Assembly: GCA_963791625.1 (NCBI GenBank)
Contig: CAWBTA010000006.1
Span: forward strand, 558,001 to 622,000
Length of the DNA: 64,000 nucleotides
From: JANMCE01 sp963791625
Lineage (GTDB): Bacteria > Actinomycetota > Acidimicrobiia > Acidimicrobiales > Ilumatobacteraceae
Direction of reading: 5' to 3'
The translations under genes were made by a program, and so were the position numbers. This document shows, in pieces, positions 8,703 to 16,968 of this stretch; position 1 is the first letter of the stretch, and every line of letters starts with the position of its first letter. The notes beneath the pieces are model-generated. The model did no database searches. It worked only from the letters and a program-made list of their open reading frames with translations, and was not told the origin of the DNA.

Positions 8703-10474
8703 TCTCGTTGGCCCGCAACCTCTGGCCGCTCATCCGTCGCTATCGCCGCGGCCTCCTGGTCGGTGCCCTGTTCGCCGGACTTGAGGTGCTTTTCAACCTC
8801 GCTGGCCCCTGGCCATTGAGTTTTGTAGTGGACCAGATCATCCAACCGAATGGCACCCACCACGGGTCGACGACGTGGCTAGCCGGCGCCATCGTTGCGA
8901 TGCTCGTGTTGGTCGGCACAACCGCCCTGCTCGACTACTGGTCCACCCGGCTGCTGTCGGCATCGGGTCTCCATCTGGCCAACGATCTGCGCGATGAAGT
9001 GTTCAGCCACTTGCAACGGCAGTCGTTGCGCTATCACGGCGAACGACAGGTGGGCGACCTCGCGGCCCGGGTCACAGGTGACGTCGAGCGGTCGCAGGAC
9101 ACGATCGTGCAGACGCTTTCGGTGCTCTTCCCGAACCTGCTGCTGATCATCGGGATGTTCGTGGTGATGGTGGCCCTCGACCCCTGGTTTACTCTGCTCG
9201 CCCTGGTCGTCACGCCTCCGTTGGGTCTCGCCGTGCACCACGCAACCCGGCAGCTCAAGGTGTCCTCCCGCCGGGCCCGACGGGCAGATGGACAGGTGGC
9301 TGCCGCTGCCACCGAGAACCTGTCGGCGATGCAACTGATCCAGGCGTATTCACTGGAAGATCGCCAGCGTGACGGGTTCGCGAAGCTATGCCAGACAAGC
9401 ATGAGAGCCGGACTGGAGACCGCTCGACTGCAAGCTCGACTCAGCCCGATTGTTGACACGTCCAGTGCGGTCTCAACGGCGATCGTGCTTTGGTTCGGGT
9501 CGGTTCGCGTGCTTCGTGGTGAGATGACCCTCGGGGTGCTGCTGGTGTTTCTGAGCTATCTCGGCTCGCTTTACAAGCCGATAAAGGCGCTCTCCAAGCT
9601 CAGCACCGTCACGTCGAAAGGCCTCGCGGCATCGGAGCGGGTGATGGAGATTCTCAAGACTTCACCGCAGATCGCCGACTCGGGACGACCGCCCATGCTG
9701 CCTCGCGCAGCCGGTCGTATCGAGCTGATCGATGTGGGCTTCACCTATGGCCGCGAGCCAGTGCTGTCCGACATCAACCTCCGGATCGATGCGGGTGAGA
9801 CGGTTGCGCTCGTCGGCCCGACGGGAGCGGGCAAGTCGACGCTTGTTTCGTTGGTGCCGCGCTTCATCGACCCAGGCACGGGCTCGGTTCGCATCGACGG
9901 ACATGACCTCAGAGAAGTGTCGCTTCGATCTGTTCGCCACCACGTGTCGATGGTGCTGCAGGATTGCGTCCTGTTGCGAGGCACACTGCGCGACAACATC
10001 GCGTGCGGGTTCCCCGGGGCATCGGAGGCGGCGCTCGAACGGGCGGTGCGGCTCGCGCTGGTCGATGAGTTCTCCAGCCGCCTTCCCGACGGGCTCGACA
10101 CGATGATCGGCGAACGCGGCAACAACCTGTCCGGTGGCCAACGGCAGCGGGTTGCGATAGCCCGAGCCATATTGAGCGATCGGCCCATTCTGATTCTCGA
10201 CGAACCAACCAGCGCCCTCGACCCGCAGTCCGAGGAACTCCTGGTGGAAGCGCTGTCCAACCTTCCCTCGCAACGCACGACCCTCGTGATCGCCCACCGG
10301 ATGTCGACGGTTCGCCACGCTGATCGCATCGCGGTCATGGAAAGCGGACGGATCATCGAGCTGGGTACTCCCGACCATCTCCTTGCCTCGGCGAGCGCCT
10401 ACCGCCACCTGGTCGATCTGCAGAACGGCGCTTCCACACCGCTCATGACCGCATCCCCCGGAGGAGAACGATGA
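8699..10474 (+). CDS. ABC exporter, fused permease and ATPase (MsbA/lipid-exporter type)
   Basis: A 591-residue half-transporter that would work as a dimer. Residues about 15-310 form a six-helix ABC type IV membrane domain (starts at LIRRYRRGLLVGALFAGLE). The ATPase domain has Walker A GPTGAGKST, signature LSGGQRQR, Walker B ILILDEP and switch HRMSTVRHADRI. ATG 8699 was chosen because it overlaps the preceding stop (ATGA) and gives a normal N-terminus; the longer open frame has a low-complexity extension antisense to nothing useful. It ends in another ATGA overlap with a glycosyltransferase. With three glycosyltransferases around it, the cargo is probably a glycolipid or oligosaccharide. Confidence 0.92.
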   Translation: MISLARNLWPLIRRYRRGLLVGALFAGLEVLFNLAGPWPLSFVVDQIIQPNGTHHGSTTWLAGAIVAMLVLVGTTALLDYWSTRLLSASGLHLANDLRDEVFSHLQRQSLRYHGERQVGDLAARVTGDVERSQDTIVQTLSVLFPNLLLIIGMFVVMVALDPWFTLLALVVTPPLGLAVHHATRQLKVSSRRARRADGQVAAAATENLSAMQLIQAYSLEDRQRDGFAKLCQTSMRAGLETARLQARLSPIVDTSSAVSTAIVLWFGSVRVLRGEMTLGVLLVFLSYLGSLYKPIKALSKLSTVTSKGLAASERVMEILKTSPQIADSGRPPMLPRAAGRIELIDVGFTYGREPVLSDINLRIDAGETVALVGPTGAGKSTLVSLVPRFIDPGTGSVRIDGHDLREVSLRSVRHHVSMVLQDCVLLRGTLRDNIACGFPGASEAALERAVRLALVDEFSSRLPDGLDTMIGERGNNLSGGQRQRVAIARAILSDRPILILDEPTSALDPQSEELLVEALSNLPSQRTTLVIAHRMSTVRHADRIAVMESGRIIELGTPDHLLASASAYRHLVDLQNGASTPLMTASPGGER

Positions 10475-11655
10475 CCCACGTGCTCTATGTGCTCAAGCGC
10501 TACCCGCGGCTCAGCGAGACCTTTGTCGTGCGGGAGATCAGTCAGCTCGAATCGGCCGGTGCAACGGTGTCGATCGATGCTCTGCTTTCTGCAGAGTCCG
10601 GTCTGCAACACCCTGAAGTGGCATCGGTACGGGCTGCGGTTCGCTACATTCCTCGCCACCCTCGGCTGCGATCAGTCTCGGTCCGTTCCGCCCATCTGAG
10701 AGTTGGTCTGCGCCGGCCATCAGCTTGGATTGGTTGTGCCCTACATGCTCGGCGTTATGGCACCTGGCGTCGGTTCGTGCAGGCGGGGCTCGTTGCCGAT
10801 CGCGTGCGTCGTGAAGGCATCACCCATGTGCACGCCCACTTCGCCACCGCTGCCTGCGAAGTTGCACAGGCAGCCGCGGCCATGGCGGGAGTGCCGTTCA
10901 CCGTTACCGCTCACGCCAAGGACATCTTCCACGCCGACAACATGCCGCACCTGGCTCGACGAGTAGCGGGCGCGGCCTCGGTCGTGACCGTGTCGGAATT
11001 CAACGTTGAGCATCTCCGTCAGGCGGTGCCGCAGACGCCGGTGCGGTTCATCGCCAACGGCATGGCCGCGGCCGACCTGCACGGACCCGCGCGGCAGGGC
11101 CCGGTGCTTTGCGTCGCCCGACTGGTGGGCAAGAAAGGGATCGACACCTTGCTTGAAGCCTTTGCCCTTGCGGCGCACGACTTCACCTCTATGCGGTTGG
11201 AGATAATCGGTGACGGCGAACTCGCCGAGCGGCTGCAGGAACTGGCTCGCCAACTCGGCATCGCGGAGCGGGTGAGGTTCCTCGGCCCGCAATCATCCGA
11301 CGCGGTTATGGACGCGTACCGGCGCTGCTCGATGTTGGCGCTGCCGTGCAGGGTGACGACCGATGGTGATCGAGACGGTATGCCGACGGTGATTCTTGAG
11401 GCGCTCGCTCGTGGCATTCCTGTGGTGTCCACCGATGTGTGCGGCATCAACGAAGTCGTATATCACGGGCAAACAGGCCTGCTGGTGGAGCCCGATGATT
11501 GCCACGCATTGGCCGCCGCCATCGGCAAGCTGTGGTCCGATAGCGACCTTGCTGGCCAGCTCGGCATAGCCGGGCGCGACCTCGTGTTGCGCCGCCATGA
11601 TCCCGCTCAGTCCGCTCAACAAATGTTGGCGTTGTTCCAGGAGGTTGCCCGATGA
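10471..11655 (+). CDS. GT4-family glycosyltransferase
   Basis: A 394-residue GT-B retaining glycosyltransferase. The C-terminal half has the group-1 donor-site pattern VILEALARGIPVVST followed by GINEVV, and the LCVARLVGKKGIDTLLEAF segment that opens the nucleotide-sugar domain. N-terminal YVLKRYPRLSETFVVREI is typical of exopolysaccharide and colanic-acid-type transferases. Translationally coupled at both ends by 4-bp overlaps. Its role is sugar addition to the product of this operon; donor and acceptor are unknown. Confidence 0.88.
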   Translation: MTHVLYVLKRYPRLSETFVVREISQLESAGATVSIDALLSAESGLQHPEVASVRAAVRYIPRHPRLRSVSVRSAHLRVGLRRPSAWIGCALHARRYGTWRRFVQAGLVADRVRREGITHVHAHFATAACEVAQAAAAMAGVPFTVTAHAKDIFHADNMPHLARRVAGAASVVTVSEFNVEHLRQAVPQTPVRFIANGMAAADLHGPARQGPVLCVARLVGKKGIDTLLEAFALAAHDFTSMRLEIIGDGELAERLQELARQLGIAERVRFLGPQSSDAVMDAYRRCSMLALPCRVTTDGDRDGMPTVILEALARGIPVVSTDVCGINEVVYHGQTGLLVEPDDCHALAAAIGKLWSDSDLAGQLGIAGRDLVLRRHDPAQSAQQMLALFQEVAR

Positions 11656-12827
11656 GAATTGTCGTTGCCTGTACCGATCTCGGTGTCCGTGTTCCCGGAG
11701 ACAAGGGAGCGTCGCTGCATCTGACGTCGATCACCAACGCGTTTGCCGAAGCCGGCCACGACGTGCTTCTTGTCGGTGTCGCCGGTCACGGCGCTCCAGC
11801 GACCGACGTGCGCTCAATTCTGTTACCGCATCCGGGGCGGGCCACCGGCTTGCGGCGAGAAGTAAACAAGCTTCGATTTGTCCAAGGTTTCTGCGGAGCC
11901 GTTGGCAATGAGGTCACAGCGTTCGAGCCCGACATCGTCTACGAGCGCCTGTCGCTGTTCGGTACTGCCGGAATCGAACTTTCTCGGCGCACCGGTGCCC
12001 AGCACGTGGTAGAGGTGAATGCGCTGCTGGCGCAGGAGGAGGCCAGATGGCGCGGCCTGCGACTGGCCAAGAGGGCGTCCCGCGCCGAGGCTGCGGTGCT
12101 CGCCCACGCCGACTTGCGGGTTGCGGTTTCGACAGAGCACGCGGTGTCCGTCGACGCTGTCTGCGACGGTCGAACCATCGTTGTTCCGAATGGGGTAGAG
12201 GTGAGCCGGTTTCGCAACCTCCCCGACAAGACCGAGGCTCGACGGCAGCTCGGTCTGCCCGAAGACGCGCGCCTGGTCGGATTCGTCGGGGCGCTACGAC
12301 CGTGGCACGGAGTGGACCTCGCCCTGCAGGCGTTGGCTCTTCTGCCCGACATCGTTCACCTCGTCGTGGCCGGGGACGGTCCGATCCGCAATGAACTTGT
12401 CGCGCTGGCCAATCAGCTTGGTGTGACCGACCGCGTGCAATGGCTCGGTCAGGTAGGGCATACCGATATACCCGCGGTGCTCGCCGCCTGTGACGTGGCC
12501 ACCGCACCCTACCCAGACCTGGCCGACTTCGCGTTCTCGCCGCTGAAGCTGTACGAGTACCTCGCGGCCGGGTTGCCGGTCGTGGCCAGCGCCATCGGGC
12601 AGATTCCCGATGTGCTTGGCCTTGGTGCATTCGGCATGCTGACCCGGCCTGGCAACGTGCGCGATCTCGCCGCGGCGCTCTGGATCACGCTGTCGCAACC
12701 ACAGAGGTATCACGCTGCCGCTCAGTCGGCCCGGGTGCACACCCTCAACCATCACAGTTGGCGGCAACGAGCCGACACGATCATCCAAGCAGTGAAGGAG
12801 TCTGACCGCAATGCAGTGGCCGCTTGA
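11652..12827 (+). CDS. GT4-family glycosyltransferase
   Basis: A 391-residue second GT4 enzyme. The N-terminal domain starts MRIVVACTDLGVRVPGDKGA, and the C-terminal donor site is LKLYEYLAAGLPVVAS followed by GQIPDVL. LVGFVGALRPWHGVD marks the start of the sugar-nucleotide domain. It overlaps the preceding gene by 4 bp and the following kinase-like gene by 17 bp. It differs clearly from its neighbour, so this is not a recent duplication; each probably adds a different linkage. Confidence 0.88.
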   Translation: MRIVVACTDLGVRVPGDKGASLHLTSITNAFAEAGHDVLLVGVAGHGAPATDVRSILLPHPGRATGLRREVNKLRFVQGFCGAVGNEVTAFEPDIVYERLSLFGTAGIELSRRTGAQHVVEVNALLAQEEARWRGLRLAKRASRAEAAVLAHADLRVAVSTEHAVSVDAVCDGRTIVVPNGVEVSRFRNLPDKTEARRQLGLPEDARLVGFVGALRPWHGVDLALQALALLPDIVHLVVAGDGPIRNELVALANQLGVTDRVQWLGQVGHTDIPAVLAACDVATAPYPDLADFAFSPLKLYEYLAAGLPVVASAIGQIPDVLGLGAFGMLTRPGNVRDLAAALWITLSQPQRYHAAAQSARVHTLNHHSWRQRADTIIQAVKESDRNAVAA

Positions 12828-13716
12828 TCATCCCGCCGTCACCGACGAGGCGCTTGCGCGGTGGGCGCACCATGCCGCCACGATTGCGCCAGGAGCGCAG
12901 TTCGTTCGGCTGCTACGCCACCTTGCCGGGCGCCGCGTTGCAACCCAGGTGCGAACGACTGACGGACAGACTGCGGTACTCAAAGTCTTCGCCAGCCCCC
13001 GTGCCAGAGGCAACGATCGCCGGCTTGAAGCGCTCCAACGCTCTGGAGTGGGCAGCCTGGTTCCGCGCCCTCTCGGCGTCGATGCGACCGGTCATGTCTC
13101 CCTGGTGGAATGGGTCCACGGCGTGATGTTCGACCAGACCCCTGACGAGCGTTTCGCCGAAGCCGCATTCCTGGTGGGCGTCTCGCTGCGCCAGTTGCAC
13201 GAGAGTCGCGTTGAACTCGACCGCTCTTGGACCATTCGTGAGGAGCTGTCGTTGCTCGACAAGCGACAAACGCCCACCGTGCAGCAACTCATCGCGTCAA
13301 TGGGCGGTATGGAACAACTGGCCGAGAAGCTGGCGGACGAACCCCTCGTCACTGCTCATCGCGATTGCCATCCGCGCCAAGCCGTCATTACTCACGACTT
13401 CGCTCGATGGATCGACCTGGACGACTGTGCCATGGCCCCTGCCGGGCTTGATGTCGGCAACATGATTGCCCACCTCAAACGAGAAGCAGCGATTGGGCTC
13501 CGCGATCAGGCGGTTGCCGACGCGGCGGTCGCGGCGTTCCGTCGAGGCTACGGTCCGCTTCCGGCCACGACCGACACATGGGAACGGCTCAGCCTGGTGC
13601 GCCTGTGCGGCCTCGCCGAAACCCGTCATCAGCGCTCTGATTGGTTGACCTCCATCTCCGGACTCATCGACACCACAAGCGCTACCGGAGCCGCCTCGTT
13701 GCTCTTCGCCAGTTGA
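12811..13716 (+). CDS. aminoglycoside-phosphotransferase-like (APH family) small-molecule kinase
   Basis: A 301-residue protein with the APH/choline-kinase fold. The catalytic loop HRDCHPRQ and the metal-binding IDLDDC segment are in the expected order and spacing (about residues 187-212). The N-lobe has an AVLKVF lysine (about 54-59), the expected ATP-contact lysine. It starts 17 bp inside the preceding glycosyltransferase gene, so it belongs to the same transcript. In a glycan operon such a kinase may phosphorylate a sugar or a lipid-linked intermediate. Antibiotic resistance is possible by family name but less likely here. Confidence 0.82.
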   Translation: MQWPLDHPAVTDEALARWAHHAATIAPGAQFVRLLRHLAGRRVATQVRTTDGQTAVLKVFASPRARGNDRRLEALQRSGVGSLVPRPLGVDATGHVSLVEWVHGVMFDQTPDERFAEAAFLVGVSLRQLHESRVELDRSWTIREELSLLDKRQTPTVQQLIASMGGMEQLAEKLADEPLVTAHRDCHPRQAVITHDFARWIDLDDCAMAPAGLDVGNMIAHLKREAAIGLRDQAVADAAVAAFRRGYGPLPATTDTWERLSLVRLCGLAETRHQRSDWLTSISGLIDTTSATGAASLLFAS

Positions 13717-13733
13717 CCTGACAGCATCGCAGT

Positions 13734-15152
13734 GTGGCGACCCAACAGAAGGGGAAGACGACGGCGGACGAACGTACACCTATTTTTGCAACCGAAACAG
13801 GATTCACGAAGATCTTGGACTCGTCGTCGAGCTCGATTCGAAAGTTGCTGGTCCGCTTCGTGCTGGCCGGGTTTTTGGCGCTCATCGTCGTGAGCGCGGT
13901 GACTGCGTTTGCCAGCAGCAGGGTCGGGAACCAGCGCGCCGTCGTTGAGGCGCAGAACATCACCCGCGTTGTGGCCCGGGGCGTGATTCAGACGAACGCG
14001 GACGATCTCATCGTGTCCGGCGACACGAACTCGGCCGAGTACAGGGCGGCCTTGCAGGAACTCAACAACGTCGTGACCGACACCGTGATCAATCGTGGTG
14101 CCTTCGCACGAGTGAAGCTGTGGACCAGGGATGGCACCATCGTCTACTCGGATGACTCAAGGCTCATCCGCCGGAACTTCCCGCTCGGTGATGACGAGTT
14201 GGCGATCTTCGCCGGTGCCAAGGGGGTGGCCGGTATCAGCGATCTGTCCCAACCCGAGAATGCGTTGGAGACGGAAAAGAAGCTGGTGCAGGTGTACGAA
14301 CTGACCCGCACGAAACAGGGGACGCCCCTATTGTTCGAGGCGTACTTCAAGTACGACGATGTGCGCGCTGTCGGCGTGACCTTATGGGGCCAGTTCGCAC
14401 CGATAGCGATTGGATCGTTGGTGCTTCTCGAGCTGATACAGATTCCGATCGCACTGACCCTGGCTCGTCGCTTGCGAGCAGGGCAGGCGCAACGCGAGCG
14501 GCTTCTCCGGCACGCTATCGAGGCGTCCGAGATGGAACGGCGACGCATCGCTGGCGATCTTCACGACGGCGTTGTGCAGGATCTGACCGGTGTTTCAATG
14601 AGTCTCACTGCGGCCAGTTGGGCGGGGGGACCGGACGCGCCGGCCATGGCCGAGGCGTCGTCCAAACTTCGAGACGGGATCAAGTCGTTGCGGTCGTTGC
14701 TGGTGGACATTTATCCGCCGAACCTGCACGAAGAGGGACTTGAATCGGCGCTCGGTGATCTGCTCGGCGGACTCGCCAATCGTGGGTTGCACGTTCATCT
14801 GGCAGCCGAACTGAATAGTGCTGAGCTTCCACCGGAGGTGGTGCGATTGCTCTACCGAACGGCCCAAGAGGCGCTCCGCAACGTTGTGACCCATGCTGGC
14901 GCCAGCAACGTTCGCATTGCGTTGTCAGCGCTCGATGATGTGGCCTCTATCGTGATCGATGATGATGGCAAGGGTTTCACCGCGGACCGCATGGCCGAAC
15001 GGGCGGACGAGGGCCATGTTGGGTTGCGTGGGCTGGTTGACCTCATCGCCGAAGCCGGCGGTCAGCTCGCGGTCTTGTCGGCAGTTGAGGGCGGCACTCG
15101 CGTTGAGGCAAAGATTCCCTATGTCGCCGTACCCCGAAAGGCCCGCTCATGA
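13734..15152 (+). CDS. NarL-type sensor histidine kinase
   Basis: A 472-residue membrane sensor with a GTG start. Membrane segments at about 37-60 and 222-246 enclose an extracytoplasmic sensing domain. The HisKA_3 helix holds ASEMERRRIAGDLHDGVVQD with the phospho-accepting H277, and the ATPase domain has DDGKGF and GLRGLVDLI boxes. It begins 17 bp after the APH-like gene and overlaps the response regulator by 4 bp. The pair likely senses an envelope signal. Its placement right after the glycan operon suggests that it controls or reports on that operon. Confidence 0.93.
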   Translation: MATQQKGKTTADERTPIFATETGFTKILDSSSSSIRKLLVRFVLAGFLALIVVSAVTAFASSRVGNQRAVVEAQNITRVVARGVIQTNADDLIVSGDTNSAEYRAALQELNNVVTDTVINRGAFARVKLWTRDGTIVYSDDSRLIRRNFPLGDDELAIFAGAKGVAGISDLSQPENALETEKKLVQVYELTRTKQGTPLLFEAYFKYDDVRAVGVTLWGQFAPIAIGSLVLLELIQIPIALTLARRLRAGQAQRERLLRHAIEASEMERRRIAGDLHDGVVQDLTGVSMSLTAASWAGGPDAPAMAEASSKLRDGIKSLRSLLVDIYPPNLHEEGLESALGDLLGGLANRGLHVHLAAELNSAELPPEVVRLLYRTAQEALRNVVTHAGASNVRIALSALDDVASIVIDDDGKGFTADRMAERADEGHVGLRGLVDLIAEAGGQLAVLSAVEGGTRVEAKIPYVAVPRKARS

Positions 15153-15766
15153 TCAAGGTGCTTGTTGTGGACGATCACGTCATCGTCCGAGACGGACTGG
15201 CTCAGGTGCTTGCCTCGGCGAGCGACATCGAACTGGTCGGTACGGCGTCGAACGGTGTTGAGGCGCTGGTCGCCGTTGTCGAACACATGCCCGATGTGGT
15301 GTTAATGGATCTGTCGATGCCTGAAATGGACGGCGTGGAGGCGACGCGTCACATCGCTGCCGACCACGCCGGCGTGCGCGTCCTCGTGCTGACTTCGTTC
15401 AGTGACCAGTCCCGCATTATGGATGCGTTGTCAGCCGGGGCGGAGGGGTACCTGCTCAAGCACTCCGAGCCACAAGAGATCGTGGCGGCCATCCGATCGG
15501 TCTATGAGGGTGGCTCGCCGCTTGATCCGAAGGCTGCTCGTGTGCTGCTCGAGTCCCGCCGCACCAAGCAGGTCGAGATTGCCCTCACCGATCGTGAACG
15601 AGAGGTGCTGCTGCTCGTGCGAGAAGGGCTGGCGAATAAGCAGATTGCCCGGCGCCTGGCCATCAGCGAGCGGACCGTAAAGGCCCATCTCACCAGCGTG
15701 TTTCAGCGTCTTGGCGTATCCGATCGCACGCAGGCTGCGCTGTGGGCCGAGAAGAACCTCACCTGA
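15149..15766 (+). CDS. NarL/FixJ-family response regulator
   Basis: A 205-residue two-component regulator, partner of the preceding kinase. The receiver domain (1-120) has the acidic pair DD (8-9), phospho-acceptor D54 in VLMDLSMPEMDG, and the conserved lysine in LLKHSEP. The C-terminal LuxR-type helix-turn-helix (about 142-198) contains LTDREREVLLLVREG and the recognition helix ISERTVKAHL. The operator is not known. It is the last gene of the plus-strand run; the next gene is convergent only 24 bp away. Confidence 0.95.
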   Translation: MIKVLVVDDHVIVRDGLAQVLASASDIELVGTASNGVEALVAVVEHMPDVVLMDLSMPEMDGVEATRHIAADHAGVRVLVLTSFSDQSRIMDALSAGAEGYLLKHSEPQEIVAAIRSVYEGGSPLDPKAARVLLESRRTKQVEIALTDREREVLLLVREGLANKQIARRLAISERTVKAHLTSVFQRLGVSDRTQAALWAEKNLT

Positions 15767-15790
15767 GCCAGCGGCATCGGGTTGGACTGC

Positions 15791-16894
15791 TTAGCCCTTG
15801 CCGCTGCCCCCGCCTGAGCCACCGGAACCGGAACCGGAACCGGAACCGCCTGAGCCCGAACCGGAACTCGAACCGCTGCCGCCGGAACCTGAGCCTGAAC
15901 CGGAACTCGAACCGCTGCCGCCGGAACCGGAACCACTAGAGCCGCTGCCGGAACCTTTGCCTGACGTATCGGCCGTCGTTACCGACGTGGGCGGCACCGT
16001 TGCGGCGGTGCCTGATGACTTCGCCGCAATCGTTGTGGAGCTCGTGCCGGATCCACCACTCTTGCCCGAGCTGCCACCACTAGTATCGCCAGTCGTTGTG
16101 GCCGGACCGCTGGTTGGGGCCGGGCTGCTTGTGGTGGCCGGACCTGCAGTGGTGCCTGACCCGCCGGAACCCGACCCGCCGGAACCCGACCCGCCGGAAC
16201 CTGACCCGCCGGAACCCGACCCGCCGGAACCCGACCCGCCGGAACCTGACCCGCCGGAACCTGACCCGCCGGAACCCGACCCGCTGGAACCCGACCCGCC
16301 GGAACCCGAGCTGGACGAACCGGACGTGCTCGACGCCGGCGCGGTGGTGCCGCCCGCGCTTGCGACGGTTGTCGATTGAACCTTGGCGGGAGCGTTGCTG
16401 GATGGGGCGGCGCTGGTGCCAGATGGAGACGGCGTGGTCGACGCCGGGGCAGTGGCGGGCACGGTGACGGCGGCCGAGCTGACGGGCGGAACCGTCGTCG
16501 GAGTGGTGGTGGCGATCGTGCTGGTGCTGGTGGTCGCCACGCTTGCCGCAGTGGTAGCCGCTGCAGTGGAGCTCGTAGCCGCGTTGGCGGGAGCCGAGAT
16601 GTCCCAGACCGATTGCCCCGACGATGGACCGAGGTTCGGGAACAACGTCTGACGTACGGCGTAGGCGGTGCCAACGGTTCCGAAACCAAGGACGAACCAC
16701 AGGCCTCCGGCTACCAGGGACCGCGCTCGTCGACTTCCGGCCGACGGCGTCGGTCGAGCGGTTTTCTCAGCCCGGAGGATGTTGCGGATCGGTACCGAGT
16801 GTTCTCGTTCGCTCCGTCCGTTTGAGCTGAGTACGAGCGTGAATGGCCCATTGGCCACATCGTGCCCGGTCTCCAGCCACGAGTCGTTGGTCAT
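15791..16894 (-). CDS. single-pass membrane protein with long Thr/Ser and Gly-Ser repeat tail
   Basis: A 367-residue protein of unknown function. Residues 1-53 are charged and cytoplasmic-like; one membrane segment follows (SLVAGGLWFVLGFGTVGTA, about 55-75). The rest is low complexity: a Thr/Ala/Ser/Pro region (about 100-190), a run of GSGGS pentapeptides encoded by ten 15-bp tandem repeats, then more Ser/Gly with a final GSGKG. Such tails span or decorate the cell wall. ATG 16894 (MTNDSWLE) was chosen; the open frame runs on upstream into another gene. Coding is supported by the structured N-terminus and third-position GC, but the tail length may vary between strains. Confidence 0.7.
   Translation of the reverse strand: MTNDSWLETGHDVANGPFTLVLSSNGRSEREHSVPIRNILRAEKTARPTPSAGSRRARSLVAGGLWFVLGFGTVGTAYAVRQTLFPNLGPSSGQSVWDISAPANAATSSTAAATTAASVATTSTSTIATTTPTTVPPVSSAAVTVPATAPASTTPSPSGTSAAPSSNAPAKVQSTTVASAGGTTAPASSTSGSSSSGSGGSGSSGSGSGGSGSGGSGSGGSGSGGSGSGGSGSGGSGSGGSGSGGSGTTAGPATTSSPAPTSGPATTTGDTSGGSSGKSGGSGTSSTTIAAKSSGTAATVPPTSVTTADTSGKGSGSGSSGSGSGGSGSSSGSGSGSGGSGSSSGSGSGGSGSGSGSGGSGGGSGKG
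16156..16305. repeat. ten-copy 15-bp tandem repeat coding for GSGGS units
   Basis: The unit CYGACCCGCCGGAAC (Y = C or T) is repeated ten times without gaps, with one C-to-T change at position 10 in copy 9. On the minus strand it encodes Gly-Ser pentapeptides inside the membrane protein gene. Since 15 is a multiple of three, copy number changes keep the frame. Confidence 0.92.
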
Positions 16895-16968
16895 ACACTC
16901 ATTATGACGGACCACGATGCAGAGCGAAACGAGACAATGGTCGTAGTACCTCGATCCGCCCGCCGTCG

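Noticed and set aside
12811..13716. Aminoglycoside resistance gene
   Set aside because: The APH fold alone does not show resistance; the gene is embedded in a glycan operon, so a metabolic kinase is more likely.
15798..16379. 193-codon plus-strand frame with Pro-Glu-Pro repeats
   Set aside because: Antisense to the Gly/Ser repeats of the minus-strand gene. The minus gene has a structured N-terminus and membrane helix; the plus frame is explained by the repeat.
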